From positions 248,001 to 312,000 of the forward strand of contig NZ_VCBA01000004.1 in assembly GCF_007995245.1 (NCBI RefSeq): a stretch of DNA of 64,000 bases, given 5' to 3'. Below are positions 8,017 to 16,683 of the stretch, in pieces (position 1 is the stretch's first letter; every line of letters starts with the position of its first letter). Origin of the DNA: Tateyamaria sp. syn59 (GTDB lineage Bacteria > Pseudomonadota > Alphaproteobacteria > Rhodobacterales > Rhodobacteraceae). The notes below the pieces were generated by a model, which was not told the DNA's origin, made no database searches, and was given only the letters and a program-made list of their open reading frames with translations. The translations under genes and the position numbers were made by a program.

Positions 8017-9231
8017 ATGAACCTTCTGCGTCAAGGTGCTGTGACCGGGGCAGTGATCGGGTTGTTTTGGGCCTTTGTCATGGCGATCACAGTATCCGTC
8101 ACCCTGTCTTTCGCCTCGGGTCTTGGGTTTCGCCCCGGATCCCTTGGGTGTCTGATCCTTGGGATCGGTGGCGGATTGGCGGCAATCTACGTGCGCGACG
8201 CGCGGCTGGTAATCGGTGGGTTTGTTCTGCTCTGTGTTGCGCTGATGTTCACGCCGCTGTCGCCAATCCTGTTTGGTGAGGGCATGCCCGTGCTGTGGCA
8301 GGTGATGGCGGCGCTGTCCTTTGGCGTGTTTACCATCTGGCCGCTGAAAGTGATGCTGGTCGAGGCGCATCCCGGTGCACTGAGCCGCCATGCGTTCGAG
8401 GATGCGGTGATCCGGTTTCTGACCGGGTTCGGGTACATCGTGTTCACCGCCGTTGTCCTGATCCCCTTCTACGTCATGGTGATGACCAGCCTGAAGTCCC
8501 AGCAGGCGCTGCTGCGCAATCCGTTGGACTTTTCGATTGAGCTGAGCCGAGGGTGGGACCTGTTTCGCAGCTATTCCGAGCTGTTCGGACAGTTCAATTT
8601 TGGCAGCTACCTCTGGACCAGCTTCTATGTCTCGGTGCTGACCGTACTTATCACGCTGCTGTTCTCGGTCCCCGGCGCCTATGCCATAGCGCGCCTGCGG
8701 TTCCGGGGGCGGGCGGCGTTCTCACGGTCGATCCTGCTGATCTACATGGTGCCGATGATCGTGCTGGCGCTGCCGATCTACATCGCCTTTTCTATGACGG
8801 GGCTGCGCAACACGATCCCCGGCCTGCTGATGATCTATCCAGTCACGACGATCCCCGTGGCGCTCTATATGCTCCAGGGCTACTTCCGCGGTCTGCCGGG
8901 CGAGGTTGAGGAAGCGGGTCTGATGGACGGTCTCAGCCGTCTGCAGGTGATCTGGAAGATCACCCTGCCCCTGTCACTGCCCGCGATGGTGTCGGTGTCG
9001 CTTTACGTCTTTATGATCGCCTGGAACGAGTTCCTGCTCGCCTTCATGCTGCTGGACGATCCGTCGAAATTCACGCTGACCCGTGGGGTCGCGATGTTGA
9101 ACTCCTCTGAAATTCCGCGCCAGCACCTGATGGCGGGTGCCGTGATCGCGACGATCCCGATCATGGCCCTGTTTTTAGGGCTCGAACGCTTCATGACGAA
9201 AGGGCTGACCGCCGGGTCGGTAAAGGGATGA
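8017..9231 (+). CDS. Sugar ABC transporter permease, MalG type with extra N-terminal helices
   Basis: This 404-residue protein carries the binding-protein-dependent permease domain in its C-terminal ~280 residues, with the EAA loop EVEEAGLMDGLSRLQVIWKI. About 125 residues at the N-terminus add roughly four hydrophobic helices not found in ordinary MalG-type subunits, which are near 280 residues. The start at 8017 has GAAGGGGG upstream; upstream in-frame ORF sequence runs into the REP-like element and is unlikely to be translated. The stop overlaps the next gene's start (ATGA), so permease and hydrolase are coupled. Confidence 0.88.
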   Translation: MNLLRQGAVTGAVIGLFWAFVMAITVSVTLSFASGLGFRPGSLGCLILGIGGGLAAIYVRDARLVIGGFVLLCVALMFTPLSPILFGEGMPVLWQVMAALSFGVFTIWPLKVMLVEAHPGALSRHAFEDAVIRFLTGFGYIVFTAVVLIPFYVMVMTSLKSQQALLRNPLDFSIELSRGWDLFRSYSELFGQFNFGSYLWTSFYVSVLTVLITLLFSVPGAYAIARLRFRGRAAFSRSILLIYMVPMIVLALPIYIAFSMTGLRNTIPGLLMIYPVTTIPVALYMLQGYFRGLPGEVEEAGLMDGLSRLQVIWKITLPLSLPAMVSVSLYVFMIAWNEFLLAFMLLDDPSKFTLTRGVAMLNSSEIPRQHLMAGAVIATIPIMALFLGLERFMTKGLTAGSVKG

Positions 9232-10493
9232 TGCGAGACATGACTTCCGCAGACATGCGCGACGAAGAGGCACGCGCGATCCTGAAACGCAATGACAAGG
9301 GCGGCTACACGATCCCGACCTCGGGGCTGTACCCCTACCAGTGGAACTGGGACAGCGCCTTTGCCGCCGTGGGATTTGCAGAGTTCGACATCGACCGCGC
9401 GTGGGACGAGATCGAGACGCTGTTTTCCGGCCAGTGGGACAACGGGATGGTGCCGCACATCCTGTTCCACGTGCCCGATGACGGGTATTTTCCAAACCAC
9501 GATGTCTGGCAGGGCACCGGGCCGATCCCGTCCTCCGGCATCAGCCAGCCCCCGGTGGCCGCGACTATGGCCCGTCTGGTTTTGAATAAGGAACCCCAAG
9601 CCGGGCGTACGCGGGTGGCGGCGCTGTTTCCCAAGATGGTCGCCTGGCACCGCTGGTTCATGGATTGGCGGCTGGATCAGGGTGCCGTCTGCATCACCCA
9701 CCCTTGGGAAGCGGGGCGCGACAATGCCCCCGATTGGGACGCGGCCATGGCCGCGATCACGCCGGAAGGTGTAGGAGACTACACGCGCCGCGACACCGCC
9801 CATGTGGACAGTTCGATGCGGCCGACAAAGTATGATTACGACCGGTACATCTGGCTGGTGCAGCGTGGCGCGCGGCTGAGATGGGACGAGGCGGCGATGC
9901 TTCGGGGCACCCCATTCCGCGTGGCTGATCCGACGATGACCTTTATCCTGTTGCGCGCCACGCGCGACCTGATCGCCCTTGGTCAGACGCTGGGCGAAGC
10001 GGTGCACGAGCTTGAGGCGTGGGTGGCCACGCTGGAAGCTGGCGCCCAAACCCTCTGGAACAGCCAGCTTGGGTGCTATGACAGCCGGGATGTGGTGGGC
10101 GGCAGCTGGTCGGGCTCCGTCTCTAACGCGTCTTTCCTATGCTGGTACGCAGGGCTGGATGCGCCTGACATGCGCATCCGTCTGGCGGAAGTGCTCGCGC
10201 TGACAAAATATGGCGTGCCGTCGCTCAGCCCCGATGATGCGCGGTTCGATGGCAAACGGTACTGGCGCGGGCCGGTCTGGGGCATGATGAACATGATGAT
10301 CGGAATGGGCCTGACCGAGATGGACCTGCCCCAGGGGGACGCACTGAGGCGCAGCACTGCCGATCTGATCGCAGAGCATGGATTTGCCGAATACTTCGAC
10401 CCCCGCGATGGCACGCCTGCAGGCGGTGGCACCTTCACCTGGACGGCGGCCGTGTGGCTGGCCTGGGCCTCTCCCAACACGCAAGGAGCCTGA
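9228..10493 (+). CDS. GH63-type glycoside hydrolase, candidate glycosylglycerate hydrolase
   Basis: The 421-residue protein has no signal peptide, so it acts in the cytoplasm. It shows the (alpha/alpha)6-barrel motifs of MGH1/GH63 enzymes: GLYPYQWNWDSAF (33-45), HPWEAGRDNAPDW (158-170, Asp165 the likely acid), RYWRGPVW (344-351) and FAEYFDP (386-392, Glu388 the likely base) ahead of GGGTFTWTAA. Bacterial enzymes of this small size include mannosylglycerate and glucosylglycerate hydrolases. Encoded inside a sugar ABC operon, it probably splits the imported glycoside. Trehalase- or alpha-glucosidase-like activity is the alternative. Confidence 0.82.
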   Translation: MMRDMTSADMRDEEARAILKRNDKGGYTIPTSGLYPYQWNWDSAFAAVGFAEFDIDRAWDEIETLFSGQWDNGMVPHILFHVPDDGYFPNHDVWQGTGPIPSSGISQPPVAATMARLVLNKEPQAGRTRVAALFPKMVAWHRWFMDWRLDQGAVCITHPWEAGRDNAPDWDAAMAAITPEGVGDYTRRDTAHVDSSMRPTKYDYDRYIWLVQRGARLRWDEAAMLRGTPFRVADPTMTFILLRATRDLIALGQTLGEAVHELEAWVATLEAGAQTLWNSQLGCYDSRDVVGGSWSGSVSNASFLCWYAGLDAPDMRIRLAEVLALTKYGVPSLSPDDARFDGKRYWRGPVWGMMNMMIGMGLTEMDLPQGDALRRSTADLIAEHGFAEYFDPRDGTPAGGGTFTWTAAVWLAWASPNTQGA

Positions 10494-10496
10494 AAC

Positions 10497-11549
10497 ATGG
10501 GCGCGATTACACTGAACGCCGTCGAGAAGTGGTACGGTGAGGTGCAGGTCATCAAGGGCGTCGACTTGGCGATCAACGATGGCGAGTTCATCGTGTTCGT
10601 GGGCCCGTCGGGCTGCGGAAAGTCGACATTGCTGCGCATGATTGGCGGGCTGGAAGATATCAGCCGAGGGTCGCTCGACATTGATGGGAGCGATGTCACG
10701 GACCAGCCGCCCAGCAAGCGGGGGCTGTCGATGGTGTTCCAGTCCTACGCGCTCTATCCGCATATGTCGGTGCGCGACAATATGGGGTTTTCGCTGAAAA
10801 CGGCGGGCGCGCCCAAGGCGGAAATTGCGGAAAAGGTCGATGCGGCGGCCGAAACACTGAAGCTGGATCAGTATCTGGACCGACGCCCCAAGGATCTGTC
10901 GGGCGGCCAGCGCCAGCGTGTGGCGATTGGCCGATCCATCGTACGTGAGCCGACCGCATTCCTGTTTGACGAGCCGCTGTCGAACCTGGATGCTGCGCTG
11001 CGGGTCGAGATGCGGTACGAGATTTCCAAGCTGCACCAGGCGCTGTCAGCCACCATGATCTACGTCACCCACGATCAGGTTGAGGCGATGACGCTGGCGG
11101 ACCGGATCGTGGTGTTGGATGCGGGCCGGATTATTCAGGTTGGCACGCCACGCGAGCTTTACAACCATCCCGGCAATGTGTTCGTGGCGCAATTTATCGG
11201 CAGCCCGAAAATGAATGTGTTTGCCTGCTCGGCGTCCGGTGGCACCTACGCTGTGCCCGGCGGACGGACGGGGCCGTATCCGATGGCGGATGGCGCAACG
11301 CAGATGGGTATCCGGCCAGAGCACATCTCGGTTGGTGCATCCGGCACTGGGCAGTGCGATGGGACCGTTGACGTGATCGAGTATCTGGGCGCCGACACGT
11401 TCGTGCTTCTGGATTGCGGCGAGGCCGGGCAGATCAACGTGCGGATTTCGGGTGATGCGGATTTGAGCGTTGGCGATAGAGTTGGCCTGAGCTTTGATGC
11501 AGAGCGCACGCATTTCTTTGATACGGACGGTAATACTATCCAAAGCTAG
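10497..11549 (+). CDS. Sugar ABC transporter ATP-binding protein (MsmK/UgpC type)
   Basis: The 350-residue ATPase energises the permease pair. It has Walker [10 protein letters not shown] (36-44), Q-loop Gln82, the signature LSGGQ (134-138), Walker B ending in DEP (to 160) and the switch His192, followed by a C-terminal OB-fold regulatory domain of about 110 residues typical of the CUT1 class. It begins three bases after the hydrolase stop, with AAGGAG upstream. This is the last gene of the operon and is followed by a large inverted repeat. Confidence 0.95.
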   Translation: MGAITLNAVEKWYGEVQVIKGVDLAINDGEFIVFVGPSGCGKSTLLRMIGGLEDISRGSLDIDGSDVTDQPPSKRGLSMVFQSYALYPHMSVRDNMGFSLKTAGAPKAEIAEKVDAAAETLKLDQYLDRRPKDLSGGQRQRVAIGRSIVREPTAFLFDEPLSNLDAALRVEMRYEISKLHQALSATMIYVTHDQVEAMTLADRIVVLDAGRIIQVGTPRELYNHPGNVFVAQFIGSPKMNVFACSASGGTYAVPGGRTGPYPMADGATQMGIRPEHISVGASGTGQCDGTVDVIEYLGADTFVLLDCGEAGQINVRISGDADLSVGDRVGLSFDAERTHFFDTDGNTIQS

Positions 11550-11556
11550 ATACCTG

Positions 11557-11653
11557 TTGCAGACCAGATCTGCATATTTGAGGAACAATGAAATACAGGG
11601 GCGTCGCCTTAGACTTCATTGTTCCTCAAATATGCACCGCTGGTCCTGTGCAA
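11557..11653. repeat. Long perfect inverted repeat between convergent genes
   Basis: A 22-bp perfect arm at 11571-11592 pairs with 11615-11636 around a 22-base spacer. Outside it, GACCAG (11562-11567) pairs with CTGGTC (11640-11645), and TTGCA (11557-11561) with TGCAA (11649-11653). The arms are AT-rich, unlike the surroundings, and no T-tract follows. It may act as a bidirectional terminator between the ABC operon and otnC, or be the remnant of a miniature mobile element or a recombination site. Confidence 0.7.
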
Positions 11654-11680
11654 ATGGCAGAACGGTGGACTGACGCCCAA

Positions 11681-12331
11681 TCAGTCGTCCCACTCGACTT
11701 CGAACTTTGTGACGACAGCGCGCAACTGATCTGCCGTCAGCCCCTGCGCGCCCAGTCCGCGCGTCATTAGGGCAAGCCGGGCCGTATCCTCAAGTTCTTC
11801 AATCGCGTTACACGCAGCCTCAACATCCTTGCCCGCGACCACGGGTCCATGATTGGCCAGCATCACCGCAGACCGCTTGCCCGCCAGACCGCGCACGGCC
11901 TCTCCCATCGCCGGATCGCCGGGCAGGAAGAAGGGCAAAAGCTGCACTTTGCCCAGTTTCATGATGCCGTAGGGTGTCAACGGAGGCAGGAAGTTGTCCG
12001 CATCCGCGTCCGGCAACATCGACAGGGCGACGGAATGACAGGAGTGCAGGTGCACCACCGCACCTGCCGTGCTGCGGGTGTCGTAGAACGCGGAGTGCAG
12101 CGGCATTTCCTTGGTCGGTTTGTCCCCCGCCACGTGCTTACCTTGCGGATCGAACCGGCTGAGCCGCCCCGGATCGAGCCGCCCGAAACTGGTGCCGGTG
12201 GGCGACACGAGCAGCCCGCCATCCTCAGTCCTCGCCGAGATGTTGCCGGTGGATCCATGCGTCAGCCCGCGATCAAAGAGCGATTTGGCCAGCAGGCAAA
12301 TCTGTTCGCGCAACACGCTTTCTGTGCTCAT
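11681..12331 (-). CDS. otnC: 3-oxo-tetronate 4-phosphate decarboxylase (class II aldolase family)
   Basis: The 216-residue protein belongs to the class II aldolase/adducin fold. The zinc-binding histidines are visible in VVHLHSCHS, with a further His in LANHGP; the Glu in PTKEMPLHSAFYD matches the catalytic position. In acid-sugar pathways OtnC decarboxylates 3-oxo-tetronate 4-phosphate to dihydroxyacetone phosphate. It overlaps the kinase gene upstream by ATGA, and the pairing itself is the best evidence for this function over other class II aldolases such as fuculose-phosphate aldolase. Confidence 0.85.
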   Translation of the reverse strand: MSTESVLREQICLLAKSLFDRGLTHGSTGNISARTEDGGLLVSPTGTSFGRLDPGRLSRFDPQGKHVAGDKPTKEMPLHSAFYDTRSTAGAVVHLHSCHSVALSMLPDADADNFLPPLTPYGIMKLGKVQLLPFFLPGDPAMGEAVRGLAGKRSAVMLANHGPVVAGKDVEAACNAIEELEDTARLALMTRGLGAQGLTADQLRAVVTKFEVEWDD

Positions 12332-13560
12332 CCTGCCAGCACCCTGTCGGCTTTTTCAAAGAAGTCTTCGGTCCCGAAATTTCCCGATTTCAGCGCCACC
12401 ACCAGATCGGCACCAGCGCGCAAGGCGGGCACACCGGGGTCAATCTCGGGTCCGATCTCCAGTGTATCCAGGCCCAACCCTTCGACCACCGCCCCGGAGG
12501 TTTCACCCCCAGCCGTGATGATCCGTGTGGCACCGCCGTCGCGGACAGCACGGGCGACGTCGGCAAAGAACCCTTCGAGCGCCGACGCCGATACCTCACG
12601 TCCGAACCGGTCCTGCACCTGCCGGACCACATCCGGATCGGCAGAGGAATAGAGCAGCGGCACGGCGTCCTGCGCCAAGGCCCACGCCGCCGCATCGCTT
12701 GCCGTCAACCGCCCCTCGATCACGTCCGCTGCCACAACCTCTCGCGCGGGGTGACGTGCGGCGTGATACGCCACTTGCGCCCGTGTCGCGATAGAACAGG
12801 ACCCCGACAGTGCAACGGCGCGACCGCTCTGCCCCGTCCACGGCACTGCCCCCGGTGCGCAGCCGAAATTCGCGGGCAGGCCCAACGCGACACCGGACCC
12901 TCCGGTGATCAGTGGCAGGTCCGCAGCCGCCGCACCGATCGCACGCAAATCCTCATCTCGGATCGCGTCCACAACGACATGGCGCTTCCCGGCATCATGT
13001 TCGGCCTCCAACGCGGCCCGGATCGCGTCGGCTCCAGCAAAGACAGACGCAGCAGCCACATGGCCTACCTCATACCGGGTTTGCGGGCCCAGCCACCGGC
13101 GGAGGTCGGGATCGGTCATGGGGGTAAGTGGATGGTTCTGCATCCCACTTTCGCTAAGCAGCACATCGTTCACAAACAGGTGGCCCTGATAGACAGAGCG
13201 CCCCGTGCCGGGAAAGGCGGGGCATACGATTACCTGGTGTGCATCAAGCGCTTCTGCCAAAGCATCCGCGACGGGACCTATATTGCCCTCGGGCGTCGAA
13301 TCGAAGGTCGAGCAATACTTGAAGAAAAACTGGGTACAGCCCTGCGCGCGCAGCCACTCCAGCGCTTCCAATGACTTGGACACAGCCTCGCCCGGATCAA
13401 TTGACCGGGACTTCAGCGCAACCACGCCCGCTTCCACCGACGGATCGGCTTCACCAGAGGGCACGCCGGTGTATTGTGTCACCCGCATCCCCTCCTTGGC
13501 GAGCGTGTTGGCCAGATCACTCGACCCGGTGAAATCATCCCCAATACAACCTAGTTTCAA
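12328..13560 (-). CDS. otnK: 3-oxo-tetronate kinase (four-carbon acid sugar kinase)
   Basis: The 410-residue protein is of the DUF1537 kinase family, which phosphorylates 3-oxo-tetronate made from threonate or erythronate. The N-terminal GCIGDDFTGSSDLANTLAKEG and the C-terminal GGETSGAVVEGLG are family signatures for substrate and ATP binding. Translation probably starts at TTG 13560, since GGGAG lies seven bases upstream and the family motif begins directly after. No tetronate dehydrogenase (LtnD) or isomerase (OtnI) lies beside it, so the oxidised substrate must come from genes elsewhere. Confidence 0.9.
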   Translation of the reverse strand: MKLGCIGDDFTGSSDLANTLAKEGMRVTQYTGVPSGEADPSVEAGVVALKSRSIDPGEAVSKSLEALEWLRAQGCTQFFFKYCSTFDSTPEGNIGPVADALAEALDAHQVIVCPAFPGTGRSVYQGHLFVNDVLLSESGMQNHPLTPMTDPDLRRWLGPQTRYEVGHVAAASVFAGADAIRAALEAEHDAGKRHVVVDAIRDEDLRAIGAAAADLPLITGGSGVALGLPANFGCAPGAVPWTGQSGRAVALSGSCSIATRAQVAYHAARHPAREVVAADVIEGRLTASDAAAWALAQDAVPLLYSSADPDVVRQVQDRFGREVSASALEGFFADVARAVRDGGATRIITAGGETSGAVVEGLGLDTLEIGPEIDPGVPALRAGADLVVALKSGNFGTEDFFEKADRVLAG

Positions 13561-13767
13561 CGCCGCTCTCCCTGCCTTTATGCGCACCAAAGCACCCCAT
13601 CGCCGAGATTGGCAAGCGGTGCCGCCCGCGCCCGCGAAATTTCGACATTTCATCGGCTGTTACAGGCTTGAAACATTGACAGTTCCGCTACGGCGCACCC
13701 TCTTGCAGACACCAGTGCCACCCCTGTAGGTTCGCGCAAACATCGACAAGCCTGAAAGGGGCGCGCC

Positions 13768-14895
13768 GTGGCTTTCACTCCAGCGATCACCGGCACGGGC
13801 GTGTTCACGCCAGAGCAATCCATTTCCAACGCCGAACTGGTCGAGGCGTTCAACGCCTATGCCGACCTCTACAACGCGGAACATGCCGATGCGATTGCGG
13901 CGGGTGAGGTAACGGCGAAGGAGCACTCGTCCGAAGAGTTCATCGTCAAAGCCTCCGGCATCGAACGGCGCTATGTGATGGACAAGTCTGGCGTGTTGGA
14001 TCCCAAGGTCATGCACCCCCTGCTCCGCCAACGCAGCGATGACGAGCCGTCGATCATGGCAGAGATGGCCGTGAACGCGGCCAAGACAGCGCTCGCGCAG
14101 GCGGGCAAGACGGCGGCGGATGTGGATGCGGTGATCTGTGCAGCCTCGAACCTTGAACGCGCCTACCCGGCGGTTGCCATCGAAATTCAAGAGCTTCTGG
14201 ACGTCCAAGGCTTCGCCTTCGACATGAACGTCGCCTGTTCCTCTGCCACCTTCGGCATTCAGGCGGCCGCCGACATGGTCCGCTCCGGCTCCATCCGCTC
14301 GGCCCTCGTCGTAAACCCGGAAATTTGCTCGGCCCACCTCGAATGGCGCGACCGCGACTGCCACTTCATCTTTGGCGACGTGGCCACAGCCACCCTGATC
14401 GAGCGGGTGGAGGACGCCAAAGGCGCGTATTTCGAGATCAAGTCGACCCGCTGCGGCACCGCCTTTTCCAACAACATCCGCAACAACAACGGCTACCTGC
14501 GCCGGTCCCGCCCCGATGGCATGAAAGACCGGCGCGACATGCAGTTCATGCAGAACGGGCGCAAGGTGTTCAAGGAAGTGCTGCCCATGGTGAGCAAGCA
14601 CATCGCCGACCATATGGGCGACGAAGGGGTCGAGGCGGCAGACCTTAAACGGCTCTGGCTGCACCAAGCCAACAAGACCATGAACGACTTTATCGGGAAA
14701 AAGGTGCTGGGCCGCACGCCGGAACCAGGCGAGCAGCCCAACATCCTGCAGGACTACGCCAACACCTCGTCCGCCGGGTCGATCATCGCCTTTTCCAAGT
14801 ACTCCGACGATCTGGGGGACGGTGACAAGGGCATCATCTGTTCCTTTGGCGCGGGCTATTCGGTGGGCTCAGTGTTGGTCGAAAGACACGGCTGA
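13768..14895 (+). CDS. FabH-like beta-ketoacyl-ACP synthase III
   Basis: The 375-residue thiolase-fold enzyme has the catalytic triad Cys157 (NVACSSATFG), His299 (LWLHQANKTM) and Asn332 (DYANTSSAGS). It condenses an acyl-CoA with malonyl-ACP. An insert near residues 75-95 and the length (FabH is usually ~320) place it in the longer FabH-like group, distinct from the housekeeping enzyme. Start is GTG 13768 with AAGGGG upstream. It stands alone, with no plsX or acyl carrier protein next to it, so a housekeeping role is doubtful. Confidence 0.88.
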   Translation: MAFTPAITGTGVFTPEQSISNAELVEAFNAYADLYNAEHADAIAAGEVTAKEHSSEEFIVKASGIERRYVMDKSGVLDPKVMHPLLRQRSDDEPSIMAEMAVNAAKTALAQAGKTAADVDAVICAASNLERAYPAVAIEIQELLDVQGFAFDMNVACSSATFGIQAAADMVRSGSIRSALVVNPEICSAHLEWRDRDCHFIFGDVATATLIERVEDAKGAYFEIKSTRCGTAFSNNIRNNNGYLRRSRPDGMKDRRDMQFMQNGRKVFKEVLPMVSKHIADHMGDEGVEAADLKRLWLHQANKTMNDFIGKKVLGRTPEPGEQPNILQDYANTSSAGSIIAFSKYSDDLGDGDKGIICSFGAGYSVGSVLVERHG

Positions 14896-15051
14896 CGCTG
14901 AGCTGCGCGTCCCCCACTTGTTCGCTGTGCGCACACAGCTTAGGTCACATGCAGCATAAGGCACTCGCCTGCTGCATCGGAGATTTTATGTCAGAGCCCC
15001 GGGGCTAAAACGTTCCCTGCACCACGCATCGGGAACACGTCACTTGAAGGA

Positions 15052-15081
15052 CACTCACGCGACCGCTGAGTGATCCCTTTT
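15052..15081 (+). terminator. Weak terminator-like hairpin
   Basis: CACTCA and TGAGTG form a 6-bp stem followed by TCCCTTTTTG. It lies 157 bases after the FabH-like gene and just before yjhX, so it could end the former transcript. Confidence 0.35.
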
Positions 15082-15110
15082 TGTTGCCCCTATGACATCA
15101 AGGCACTCCG

Positions 15111-15368
15111 TTGAATATCTCAAAACACGAACAGCGTGTTTTGCACGAACTCGCCCTGGGTGGAGCCATCCACTACGTGCGCGGCGAGAACGGCAAGATA
15201 CGTGACATCACCTGCTACACCCGCGACGGCCACGTCCTGTCGGACTGCACGATGGCGGTTTTCACACGTCTCAAGAAGCGGCGCTTCATCCACTCCCGGA
15301 ACGGGCGGCCCTACCGGGCGTCTCACGCCGGGATCAAGGCAGTGCGCGCAGAGCTGAACCAGCGATGA
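15111..15368 (+). CDS. yjhX: YjhX-family protein (UPF0386)
   Basis: The 85-residue protein matches the UPF0386/YjhX family over its full length: NISKHEQRVLHELALGG, the central CYTRDGHVLSDCTMAVF and the C-terminal NGRPYRAS are typical. It looks like a winged-helix fold with a basic patch (KKRRFIHSRNGRPYR). It starts at TTG 15111 with AAGG upstream. E. coli YjhX has been annotated as a putative toxin. The downstream GNAT gene overlaps its end by four bases, indicating one operon. Confidence 0.85.
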   Translation: MNISKHEQRVLHELALGGAIHYVRGENGKIRDITCYTRDGHVLSDCTMAVFTRLKKRRFIHSRNGRPYRASHAGIKAVRAELNQR

Positions 15369-15931
15369 CGCGGTATAGAAGGGAACACATTTTGGACTTC
15401 ACAACCCGACACAGCGGCCACGAGGCCGAGATCATTGCGCTGTTCACAGACACCTTCAGCGCGTCCGAGGGCGCGGCGGAGGGACAGTTGATCGGAAAGC
15501 TGGTCACAGACATGTTCGCGACAGTGGACGGTCGCGACATGATCGTGGTATGCGCACAGGATGGCGGGCCCCTGATCGGGTCCATCATCTTCACCCGCAT
15601 GACCTATGCCGAGGATGCTCGCACCGTCTTTATCCTGTCACCCGTGGCCGTGGCGCCGGACTACCAGCGCAAGGGCGTGGGCCAAAGCCTGTTGCGCCAC
15701 GGTCTGGGCGTGCTGCGCGAAACGGGCGTTGATGTGGTGCTGACTTATGGTGATCCGGCCTATTACTCCAAGGTCGGGTTCAATCAAATCACCGAAGAGA
15801 CGGCGCAAGCGCCCGCTCCTTTGTCCTACCTTCACGGATGGCTGGGGCAATCGCTGACGGGCAAAGCGTTGGAGCCGCTCAAAGGCCCATCCCGCTGTGT
15901 CCCAGCCCTCAGCGATCCAGCCTATTGGTGA
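15365..15931 (+). CDS. GNAT-family N-acetyltransferase
   Basis: The 188-residue protein contains the acetyl-CoA-binding core VAVAPDYQRKGVGQSLLRHG (about 95-115) and GDPAYYSKVGF (about 132-142), as in the YhbS-like group of GNAT enzymes. The start ATG overlaps the yjhX stop. A TTG start near 15391 with AAGGGAAC upstream would give a slightly shorter protein beginning MDFTTRH. The acceptor substrate is unknown. The sequence does not look like the toxin GNATs (TacT/AtaT), which pair with ribbon-helix-helix antitoxins. Confidence 0.88.
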   Translation: MTRYRREHILDFTTRHSGHEAEIIALFTDTFSASEGAAEGQLIGKLVTDMFATVDGRDMIVVCAQDGGPLIGSIIFTRMTYAEDARTVFILSPVAVAPDYQRKGVGQSLLRHGLGVLRETGVDVVLTYGDPAYYSKVGFNQITEETAQAPAPLSYLHGWLGQSLTGKALEPLKGPSRCVPALSDPAYW

Positions 15932-15942
15932 GCCAAAAGAAC

Positions 15943-15968
15943 CGCAGATCCCGGAGACTGGGTCTGCG
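15943..15968. terminator. Bidirectional hairpin between GNAT and arsH
   Basis: CGCAGA(T)CCC pairs with GGGTCTGCG with one bulged base, in the 38-base gap between convergent genes. A shared terminator is the simplest role. Confidence 0.45.
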
Positions 15969-15969
15969 C

Positions 15970-16683
15970 CTAGACTTTCTTGAGTGACACGCGCTTGTGC
16001 ACGTCCTCGACGCTTTCGACACGCTCGGAATAGCGGTCGACCAGGTAGTCCTTGCGCCCGCGCACCATCCACGTGAACTTCACCAGCTCTTCCATCACAT
16101 CCACGACGCGGCGGTAGAATGGCCCTTCAGGCAGCCGCCCGTCCTGAAACTCCAACCACGCCTTGGCGATGCTCGACTGGTTCGGGATCGTGACCATCCG
16201 CATCCAGCGGCCCAGAATGCGCATCTGGTTGATGGCGTTGAAGCTTTGCGAGCCACCCGACACCTGCATAACGGCCAGCGTCTTGCCCTGCGTGGGTCGT
16301 ATGCCGCCCTTGAGCGACAGTGGCAGCCAGTCGATCTGTGTCTTCATCAGGCCGGTCATGGCGCCGTGGCGTTCGGGGCTGGACCAGACCATCCCCTCGG
16401 CCCAGGTGGCCAGCTCGCGCAGTTCGACCACCTTAGGATGGTCATCCTCCGCATCACCCACTAAGGGCAGACCGGAAGGGTCATACATACGCGTTTCGCA
16501 CCCCAGATGGCGCAGGATACGCGCGCTCTCTTCCGCAGCACGGCGGGAATAGCTGACGTCGCGCAGTGAGCCGTAGAGCAGCAGGATACGCGGCGGATGG
16601 CCCGGATCGTCCGGGGCCTTCAACGCCTCCACATCAATCTGCGGCAGCGCGTCGATCACAAGGGCGGGCAGGTCCTCAGCCAC
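15970..16683 (-). CDS. arsH: ArsH-type NADPH-dependent FMN reductase
   Basis: The 237-residue flavodoxin-fold protein shows the ArsH FMN-binding motif [14 protein letters not shown] (about residues 34-47), [19 protein letters not shown] and the conserved [14 protein letters not shown]. ArsH enzymes oxidise trivalent organoarsenicals and reduce quinones or azo dyes. No arsR, arsB/acr3 or arsC is beside it; instead it follows and overlaps a CII-like DNA-binding gene by eight bases. Its role may therefore be general redox defence. Confidence 0.9.
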   Translation of the reverse strand: MAEDLPALVIDALPQIDVEALKAPDDPGHPPRILLLYGSLRDVSYSRRAAEESARILRHLGCETRMYDPSGLPLVGDAEDDHPKVVELRELATWAEGMVWSSPERHGAMTGLMKTQIDWLPLSLKGGIRPTQGKTLAVMQVSGGSQSFNAINQMRILGRWMRMVTIPNQSSIAKAWLEFQDGRLPEGPFYRRVVDVMEELVKFTWMVRGRKDYLVDRYSERVESVEDVHKRVSLKKV

